Positions 1 to 6,956 of a stretch of 21,163 nt of DNA are shown here, piece by piece. The notes below the pieces were generated by a model. That model did not search any database. It had not been told where the DNA came from and saw only the letters and a list, made by a program, of their open reading frames with translations. The position numbers and the translations under genes are program-made. The stretch's first letter is position 1, and each line of letters begins with the position of its first letter. Source of the DNA: Lepidodermella squamata (lineage: Eukaryota > Gastrotricha); NCBI GenBank assembly GCA_047495785.1, contig JBLDXI010000127.1:1-21163 (forward strand), given 5' to 3'.

Positions 1-893
1 AATGGGGTCGGCTTGAAATTGCGGAGTTGCTGATGAATCGCGCCGCTAATAAAGAAGCGATAGATGACAAACAGGTAGCTACAAAAATTGCCATTCAAAT
101 ACCGAATTTTGGTTTAAAAGTTCAAAATTATGAAAACAAGAATATGAAATTTTGAAATTAAAATTAAAATATTTTGTCTCCAAGTTCTAAAATTCAAAGT
201 TTTGAAAAATTTCAGTTTTGATAACAAAATTTGATTTGACTATTCTTTTTTAATTTCAAAATTTTTTTACAGACTTTTTCAAATTTTGAAATTTGATTAA
301 ATTTGTGCATTTTCCAGCTTTATCGGCCTCTTCATCTAGCCGCCCGTCATCAACACCCTGACGTAGTCCAGCTATTTCTCGATCGAAGGGCAAACCCGTT
401 CGCCCAGGATGAATACGGTCACACGCCTCTGCACCTCGCAGTTCGCGAGGGCCAAAGTGGGGCCTCCTTGCTCGACGCAAGGCGATGGCGAGAGGCCGAA
501 GTCAAGGCCAAAACGGGGCTAGGCTCGAAAACTATCGAAGACGCGGTAACAGCCGGTCGTTGGGAGATGACTGAAGACATCCTACGCAGTACAATTTTGA
601 ACCAGTCGCCGGAAAAGCGACTCGATGAACCGTCACGGAAACAGAGCTTGGTCATTCACATGTTGCTAGACCATAGCCCGGATTTGCTATGCATCAAAAC
701 GAATAGGTTCGGCCGCACGGTTTTACACGTTGCGGCGCAGGCTGGCCAGTTGATGGCGTGCCAGACTTTGATATCGCGAGGGGCTGATCCGAGAGCTCGC
801 GACAAAATTGGCAAAACGCCGCTCAGACTGGCGTTTGACAACAGCAAATATGATATTGTTAGACTTTTTGTCAAACTCGGAATTCCTCAATAA
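1..893 (+). CDS. Ankyrin-repeat protein, 3' part (5' end outside window)
   Basis: Two exons are visible. The first enters from the left edge and is open from base 3 to 74 (phase 0). The second runs 318-893 and ends in TAA. The intron, 75-317 (243 bp, GT...TTTCCAG), is much longer than the other introns here and is AT-rich. Exon 1 encodes the second helix of an ankyrin repeat (EIAELLMNRAAN). Exon 2 opens with a canonical repeat start (RPLHLAARHQHPDVVQLFL) and a second one (TPLHLAV). A charged, non-repeat stretch of about 90 residues follows, then two more repeats (TVLHVAAQAGQ, TPLRLAF) and a short end, KLGIPQ. Ankyrin repeats are protein-binding scaffolds, so no specific function can be given. 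The domain call is firm; the identity of the gene is unknown. Its higher GC than the flanks supports real coding sequence. Confidence 0.85.
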
Positions 894-906
894 AAACGCG
901 ATGATT

Positions 907-932
907 AATAAATTGGTAGATAACTCAATAAA
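907..932 (+). promoter_or_regulatory. Polyadenylation signals of the ankyrin gene
   Basis: Two AATAAA hexamers (907-912 and 927-932) lie 14 and 34 bases after the ankyrin stop codon, in an AT-rich stretch. Such close spacing is seen at other genes of this window. Confidence 0.6.
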
Positions 933-1301
933 ATAATTAATATTTAATAGTTTATTTTTTTATTAATTATTTTTCATCTCTTTCAAAAATGTTCTAAATT
1001 GGTCGATAATCGCTGAGGAGAAAGGCTATCCGAAAATCAGCCTTAATTGAAATGTAATGGCTCCTGATTGAATAAAGAAAACAAGGAATTATAGCAACGG
1101 TTGTAAAAGTGGGGAGAGTCTTTAGCTTTAGACGGGATGGCTGTTTTTCGAATCTGATCTTGACGAGTGATAAACCTTGAGTCTCAGTGAATTGTTCATT
1201 TTATTGTGTGTTTCACCTTTTTAGATTTCAAGAATGAAAAAATATTCGATTTAAACGTCGAATTTCGCATCTCTGTCTGTTAGGCTCGATTTTTTTTTAA
1301 A

Positions 1302-1491
1302 GAAGCTGCTAGAAATGAAAATCTTTATAATGAAGCTTTGTATAATGCTACAACGCGTTACGTTCTACAATCTCAGTATAATTCAAAAGGTGTCTAGCCA
1401 ACTGGTTCAGTGAGAGTACTGAGATTGTAGAACGTAACGCGTTGTAGCATTATACAAGCTTCATTATAAGATTTTCATTTCTAGCAGCTTC
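1302..1491. repeat. Long hairpin (inverted repeat, arms 77 and 75 bp, 38-bp loop)
   Basis: Arm 1 is 1302-1378 and arm 2 is 1417-1491. The reverse complement of arm 2 equals arm 1 except for two single extra T residues in arm 1 (in CTTTATAATG and GCTTTGTAT). The loop is 1379-1416. The outer ends are GAAGCTGCTAG and CTAGCAGCTTC. No clear target-site duplication flanks it and it encodes nothing. It could be a fold-back element (MITE), a hairpin-RNA locus, or a small local inverted duplication. Transcribed, it would form a nearly perfect 75-bp double-stranded stem. Confidence 0.9.
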
Positions 1492-2143
1492 TACAATTAG
1501 AACGGCAAAAATGTGTGTTTTCTTTTGGAAAGTTTCATGCGCTATTTATGTCGTGGGGGTACAATTGACCTTTCGCGGAGACAGCTTTTGTAACTCGACG
1601 AAAATATGATAATATGAGCGCACTAAGTGCCCGAGTTAAGGTTACACCGTTTTGAAGACTAATTTGTGTACTACCTAATTAATGCTACTTGGATCATTTC
1701 CCGACAATAGGCCAGATTCAGGAACGCCCGAAATAATCCGATGATAAATGGTTTCATCGGGACTACTTCAAAACAGCTAGAGAAACAAAAGATCCAGAAA
1801 GAATAGGCAAAAAAATGATCGCAGAACCGCCGAAGCTAAAGGAAACAATGTGCGCGCGTCACATTGTCTCAATCATCAAGTTTATTGACCTAATGTAATC
1901 AAGAGATCGTCATTTTTTGTGGAATCGCAGTAGACCAAATTTTCGGCATTTTACCTGGCTTTTCCCGGACTATTTATTTTTTTGTCAAGTTGCGTGGTTG
2001 ATTATCAATTTTATATTTCGAAATCCCTCTGACCTTAAGATCGGACATACCGCACCATACTTGAGGATGCGGGATCCTGACCTCTGGTTTTAAATCGGCT
2101 GCGTTACTTACTAGAGATCAAACTTTCTTCAACCGTAATATGC

Positions 2144-2149
2144 TTTATT
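2144..2149 (-). promoter_or_regulatory. Polyadenylation signal for the 2213 gene
   Basis: AATAAA on the minus strand, 64 bases past the stop codon of the multi-TM exon. Confidence 0.45.
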
Positions 2150-2212
2150 AAGAAAAAAAAACGCTGAAACATTCATATAAAGCAAAACATTCAGGTGAGA
2201 TCAAAACTGCGG

Positions 2213-2460
2213 TTAAAAGTAATTGCGGTTTTCCACTTTGAAGAAGCAGTTGTTGATCGCATTGTTGACGACGATTAGGCTCAGAATAACGTAAGGCACT
2301 GAAAGCTGAGATATCATCAAATTAGCGGTCTCAGCATACAAATAGTGGAACATGGGGAACAGCAGGGCCGTCGCAGCGACAGCAACGTGCATAGCGTAGA
2401 AGCATATCACTGGCCAGTTGAGCATCATTTTTGCAGTGGCCGCGCATTCATAATACAAAC
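2213..2460 (-). CDS. Terminal exon of a multi-pass membrane protein (partial model)
   Basis: On the minus strand this is an open exon that follows a 3' splice site (TTATTTAG at the 2461 side) and ends in TAA at 2213. It encodes about 81 residues with two or three strongly hydrophobic segments (for example VICFYAMHVAVAATALLF and VPYVILSLIVVNNAI). An AATAAA on the same strand at 2144-2149 fits as its polyadenylation signal. Upstream, 2495-2605 is also open in a matching phase and hydrophobic (AYIEPALFILAF). It could be the preceding exon across a 34-bp intron (2461-2494), but its own start is not resolved. I do not recognise the family. The exon itself is moderately supported; the gene structure is not. 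Confidence 0.45.
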
Positions 2461-2606
2461 CTAAATAAATATATGCTTAGAGAAGTCAGGTAACTTGTAT
2501 AATGGTTGGCATAAGAGCTAAAAGCAAGAATGAACAATGCTGGTTCAATGTATGCACTATAAAATGTACTACAGAAATGCAATTTAACCTCGGAAAGATT
2601 CCTGGA

Positions 2607-3304
2607 AGGGTTATAGCTCTTTCGTTGTGGTTATAGGTATTAGGAATGAGGATGAAGGATACTAAAATGTGTTATTTGTAACATTTTGACTTCCAAGACA
2701 TGGAATGACACCACTTGGGCTGGCGTGCGACAGAGTTGATCCAGTTAGGACGACAAAAATCCAGTCGAATTAGAGGGTACTACTGGCAACTGCGTCTTAA
2801 CCACACGCAAGTTTGCTTGGAAAAAAACTGATTTCGTGACTGCCTTTCTCCCATCCCCTACGCTTCCCCGCCGCCGTACGCAGCTGGGCACGCTTGAATG
2901 TTTGACTCATCTGAGATTATAAGAGTGTTGTCGCTTGCTCCAGCTTTGGCATACATGTCATGCATATAATTACTACTAGGTATTTGTTTATGAAACCACG
3001 TGCACCGCTGTTGGATCCATTTCACTGTATTCAGATTAAAAAATACCTAGTAAAATACTATTAAAATGCTTTGGACACACCGTCAAGTCTCCCACCATCA
3101 TATTATTCGATGAAACGCTGGCAACCCAGTTTTTGAGCAGCCCAGCTTCTCATGCACATCTGCTGAAGGGTTTTTGCACCTAATTCGGCGAAGCTGTTGT
3201 ACGAAGTAACTGTTAAGTTTGCACGTTCAACGAATTAAGTCATCTGACAACAGAAGTTCGAGACATTTCTTTTATGAATTTATGGAGTGACAATTATCTA
3301 GCAT
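2607..3304. other. Interval without a supported gene
   Basis: It may contain upstream exons of the minus-strand gene ending at 2213, but none could be placed. The only structure noted is a perfect 12-bp inverted repeat: TACTAGGTATTT at 2974-2985 and its complement AAATACCTAGTA at 3041-3052, 55 bp apart. Confidence 0.4.
2974..3052. repeat. Short perfect inverted repeat
   Basis: TACTAGGTATTT (2974-2985) is repeated in inverted form at 3041-3052 with a 55-bp spacer. At 12 bp it is not far above chance for a window this size, so it is only noted. Confidence 0.35.
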
Positions 3305-3996
3305 TTATTTGTTCATCAATCCCGCAAGTCTTCGCATTTCTTCCCTTCGACGTGCCAATCGGCGCTTTTTGTTGCGAGCTTTTATAGCTGCGGTGATGGC
3401 GAAATACAGACCCAGCGCAATGATGCGGAATAGGAAGAAGACAGACGTTGCGACCGACGATCCGAAAGCCAAACCATAGTGAACACCGTGAACTGCGAAT
3501 CTAATGCTCACTGCGATCATTGAAACGAAACCGGTGATAGAAGTGAGTAGGGTTGTAAGACCAGAAGTATAAGCAGCTGAAAAAGCTATCATACACTGAG
3601 CGACTGGATAATGAAACTGAACTCACCCTTATACCAAAGCTTGCAATCATCGACCAAACAGATGTAGATTGAAACGAAAGCAGCGACCATGACGTCGACT
3701 AGAATGAACGTAATCGCTATAGCGGCTCCGATTCTGAAGACAGCCAAGAGCATGTCATTCAAAGCATCACCTGAGCCGCCTTCATCCGCTGAGTGATCCA
3801 GAGACTTCGAATCAGCTCGTGGAGCAGAGACCAAAACAAGGATTGCGAAAACAGCTAAGCCGCTAGCTATGAGAAGATCAATCGACTTGGCGATGAAGCA
3901 ATAGATTCGAAACTTTTCACCTTCCTTTCGCTTTGCTTCTTCATCACCATCAGTAGAGCTAGATAGGCTCATCATATCAGCAGTTACGTGAGGCAT
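3305..3996 (-). CDS. Four-transmembrane protein, family not recognised
   Basis: Two exons on the minus strand, 3627-3996 and 3305-3576, with a 50-bp GT-AG intron, give 213 aa. The start chosen is the first ATG of the open frame (3994-3996), since upstream in-frame codons contain no ATG. Residues 1-38 are polar and charged. Hydrophobic segments lie at about 39-58, 83-115, 127-150 and 155-185. The C-terminal tail is strongly basic (ARNKKRRLARRREEMRR). The loop between segments 1 and 2 is acidic and Gly/Ser-rich. The topology resembles small four-pass proteins of the tetraspan type, but I see no CCG motif or other signature. The AATAAA signal (3304-3309) overlaps the TAA stop codon. The gene sits 78 bp downstream of the cysteine-rich gene on the same strand. 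Its first 87 bp recur, inverted, at the right window end. Confidence 0.75.
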
Positions 3997-4063
3997 TTTG
4001 ATAGTTCGAAATGAACCCCATGAAAAAGAAAAACTCAATTTTTTAAAAAATTAAGGCGGACGT

Positions 4064-4069
4064 TTTATT
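4064..4069 (-). promoter_or_regulatory. Polyadenylation signal, cysteine-rich gene, left copy
   Basis: AATAAA on the minus strand, 5 bases past the TGA stop (4075-4077), embedded in an ATT repeat. The right-arm equivalent is at 21004-21009. Confidence 0.5.
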
Positions 4070-4074
4070 ATTAT

Positions 4075-4412
4075 TCAACATAGATAGGAATCTTCAGTAC
4101 CATCTTGAACGCAAAATTTATAGCATGATAACTGAGCTTGAATGTTAACTCCACCCGCTGTTACAAAGCATGGGCACAGTCCAAATCGGCAGGTGTAGTT
4201 TCGCGTTAGCTTGTCAAAGTTGCACACCCGACCAACTTGATAGCAGTCTGAGCAAGGGCTGGAAAAACGCATTGGTTTTCCTTGATTATAAGCTTTAAAA
4301 ATCTGGCTCACCAATGTCGATGGGAGTTTGTTGGATCACCAAATAATGCATGGCCATAGCAGAAGGTGATTGAAATTATGCTGAGACATACAATATTCCA
4401 GAATACACGCAT
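4075..4412 (-). CDS. Small secreted cysteine-rich protein, left copy (94 aa)
   Basis: Exons 4312-4412 and 4075-4258 are joined across a 53-bp GT-AG intron. The splice itself completes a cysteine codon (TG|C), which supports the model. Residues 1-20 form a signal peptide (MRVFWNIVCLSIISITF then CYG). The mature part has ten cysteines (34, 36, 39, 46, 57, 62, 64, 79, 83, 94), enough for five disulfides, including two C-P-C motifs. The chain ends on Cys94. No known domain is recognised with confidence. It is likely secreted or lumenal; the function is unknown. It is transcribed away from the GPCR at 5301 across an 888-bp interval. An identical copy is on the right arm. Confidence 0.75.
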
Positions 4413-5300
4413 GATTTAAACTTAGTGTGAGTGTAAATAATAAGTTATCGCTCTTTTCGCTTTGTTTCTCTTTACCATTGCTCATGAGTTAAATCTTATC
4501 ACCCATTTATCATTCATGATAGCCTAGATATACAAGCTGGGATAAACTTGTCTCTGAGCAGCGGGATCAGATAACACATGAAAAGCAAAAAGCAATTTCG
4601 GCCCATGATCCGGGGGGAGAGATGGATTTTCGCAAATTGATTTTAATACAAGTTGTCTCAAGGGGCGGAAGATAACCGAGTATTAGCGGGTGCGACCTTA
4701 AGTACGCGTTGCTTATGCCAGCGCGTATATGCGTGTCAAGATTATTGATGCATGACGCATGAATCGTGTGTGACACTAATCAAACTTGTAAGTCGATCAA
4801 TCAGGATGCGGATTACCACGCCCGATGGTCAAAATAGAACTGCTGTATGCGGAAATAGAGCGATGAAAGCTGCATCCGAAGTTCAAGATTCACATTGATC
4901 GATATACATTCGGCCTTTTGACCGGTTTTTTAAACGCCATTGCACAATAAAATCACCGAAATTCGTCAGCGTTCCTTCACACTTTGAAATTATTTCCTGC
5001 GGAACTAGCAGTTAGACTCGGCCCATCGATTTATTTTTCTTCCTCTCCCTCTTGAGAATGCATGCAGTTAACAACATTGTCCTCTGACAGGAACAAAACC
5101 TATAGTCTCAAGTTTTTTGATCCGATAACGATAAGAAGACTGCGTAAAACCACTTTGTAAATGCGTCAGAGCAGCACTTGATCAGCAATTTTCCCTGGAA
5201 TTTTAGAAATAATTAGCCGATGACCTTGCCAAAAGAAGAGCAAATTTTTCTATTAAATTGTCGTCTTTTTAATAGATTTTCTTTCAATTTTTTATAATTA
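4413..5300. other. Divergent intergenic region, left copy
   Basis: It lies between the divergent cysteine-rich gene and GPCR1, so it should contain both promoters. Apart from the GATA-type site I see no strong motif, RNA gene or convincing exon. The G at 5235 differs from the right copy (A on the same strand sense) and lies 66 bases before the GPCR start codon. Confidence 0.4.
4494..4501 (-). promoter_or_regulatory. GATA-type site upstream of the cysteine-rich gene, left copy
   Basis: TGATAAGA on the gene's strand, about 82 bases upstream of its ATG. In nematodes, TGATAA elements are bound by intestinal GATA factors. An 8-base match alone is weak evidence. Confidence 0.3.
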
Positions 5301-6547
5301 ATGGGCTTTCTGACGAATATATCCAGTAAGACGGCAAGTTTCTGCCCGGACGAGGCTAAAACCGACTGTCCTTTCCTAATTTTTCTGGTTCTGTATGGAG
5401 TCCCGATTATGAGTACCCTCGGCATCATCGGGAATGCGCTGAACTTCGTCATCTTGAAAGATTCACGGACTTTCAGATCCCCAACTTACGTATTTTTGAC
5501 CTTTCTTGCCGCAATTCAAATAGTCAACTTGACCGGTCAATTGTCTTTCACAATCCTAAATTGGCACCTAGCCAACTACCCAGAATGGACCCAGCCTATA
5601 TCAGCATACTTTGCATGGCCGCTGGCGTGTTGGGGCAGGACCCAGTCCGTCATTTTTACAGTAGCGTACACTGTCGAACGCTATATCTTCATTACAACGA
5701 ACAAAGCCTCGCAAAGCGACATTGTAGCGCTATTCGAGCAAAGAAAGAGAGCCCGTTACTACTGCTACGTCATAATGGCATTAGTAACTGTGGTAAATCT
5801 CCCGCGAATGGCAATGTTCGTCCTCCAGCCTTCGTTAAGATGCAACGAAAGCGAGGATTATATCGGTTTGGAAGACTATTTATTCTACTATTCATTGATC
5901 CGCTTCATGATTTACAACGTTGGAATATTGCTGGTTTTGATTGTTTTCAACGCGTTACTCATCGCTGCTGTTCACCGCGACTCCTTTCATCGGAAAATGG
6001 GCATTCCATTGCCTAAAAATTGCGCTAATCGACACCAGCATTACCTTACTCTAACTTTGATCCCTGCGACTTGTGCTACTGTTTTAGGAGAGATACCGGT
6101 AAGAAACTAAAAATTTGTTGAACATATTTACAAATTCGCTCATGTTAATAGATGACTATGATAAGTCCTATCAGCCGAATGCTCATATGGGACAGGTTTT
6201 TCGTCGTCGATGAGTCCTTAATGCGAAATGCAACATCCGGTGTTGTGATTCTCCTCTCAATCGAGTACAGCCTCAATTTCTTCATCTACTTTATTGGAAA
6301 CAGGCTGTTTCGGCGGACCCTCTTCCGAAAGTTCACGAAGAACCGAGGAGTGATGAGGAGACCCAGTACGTCAAGCTTCGAATCCCATTTATCAGCCAGC
6401 CACTTCCAGAAAAGACTTGACAGCGTTCTCTTGGAAAGCAGCATCAACGTTGTTTCGCCTAATACTAAATCGAGTGAAGAATCCACGAGTTTTTTCGACG
6501 ATATTAAGACAGACAGTAGTAGTAGAACATGTGGGACTCAAAATTGA
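5301..6547 (+). CDS. FMRFamide-receptor-like GPCR, left copy (397 aa)
   Basis: Exons 5301-6098 and 6152-6547 are separated by a 53-bp GT-AG intron in phase 0. Seven TM segments are visible. TM1 is about residues 25-50 with the GN pair, and TM2 about 62-84. TM3 is about 102-124, followed by ERY at 126-128 (the D/ERY motif). TM4 is about 153-173, and a loop cysteine lies at 181. TM5 is about 197-223, TM6 about 248-264 (interrupted by the intron), and TM7 about 296-315 with NFFIY at 308-312 in place of NPxxY. N6 is a likely glycosylation site. A Ser/Thr-rich tail of about 70 residues follows. The WPL...QSV..TVAYTVERYIF pattern without a cysteine at the top of TM3 is typical of the FMRFamide-receptor-like class, so a neuropeptide ligand is likely but unproven. 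AATAAA at 6558-6563 is 11 bases past the stop. Confidence 0.88.
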
Positions 6548-6956
6548 TCATGGATGAAATAAAGTGAAAGATGTCCTGCGGAGGATTGTAGTTTGAATTA
6601 GGTGTAACGAATTACACGCTCAATTTGTCTAATATTTCTCAGTTTTGGTGGGAATGCTAATTATGGTTTTTAATTTTTCGAATATTTACAGACCGTCTTG
6701 AAAAGGAAGTTTTCCAGTGCTCTAGATTATCCGCTTTCAAAGAAGATAGACTGCCGTTTCCTGTTTTATTTTCTACGTCCAGGTTTTACCACGCAGCATT
6801 GTGATGCATAATTCTCGCTTGAGTAAACTGATGAATACTAATCTTTATAAGACCACGCTACTACTTTCACCACGCCTGGCGAGAACACAATTGAATTCAA
6901 ATTATCACCACTTGAATAGAACGTTCTCTCCAGTATCTGAAAGTTGATTGTTATCT
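6548..6956. other. Intergenic region GPCR1 to protease A, left copy
   Basis: It holds the GPCR polyadenylation signal at its start and presumably the protease A promoter. A TTTATAAG TATA-like string lies about 110 bases before the protease start; it may be chance. No RNA gene or exon was seen. Confidence 0.35.
6558..6563 (+). promoter_or_regulatory. Polyadenylation signal, GPCR1, left copy
   Basis: AATAAA starting 11 bases after the GPCR stop codon. The mirrored copy is at 18507-18512 on the other strand. Confidence 0.55.

Larger units (their letters stand above)
894..2212. other. Non-coding interval with a hairpin
   Basis: No exon with convincing coding character was found on either strand. 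The stretch holds the ankyrin polyadenylation signals, the long hairpin at 1302-1491, and a small dyad at 1845-1867 (ACAATGTG, 7-base loop, CACATTGT). It also holds the likely polyadenylation signal of the minus-strand gene that ends at 2213. Confidence 0.5.

Noticed and set aside
75-317. AT-rich repeats of TTTGAAATTT type as a possible regulatory or transposable sequence
   Set aside because: It is simple low-complexity intron sequence, with no terminal repeats or coding content.
1845-1867. Small dyad ACAATGTG / CACATTGT as an operator or terminator
   Set aside because: Eight-base arms are expected by chance in 21 kb and a bacterial-type terminator makes no sense in this genome.
4567-4776. 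Open frame of 69 codons in the divergent intergenic region (and its mirror at 20294-20503)
   Set aside because: No signal peptide, domain or splice context. It lies in a likely promoter region and is preserved on both arms only because the arms are identical.
5561-6016. A 151-codon frame overlapping GPCR1
   Set aside because: It lies in a different frame of the same strand as the GPCR, with basic low-plausibility composition. The seven-TM frame explains the region.
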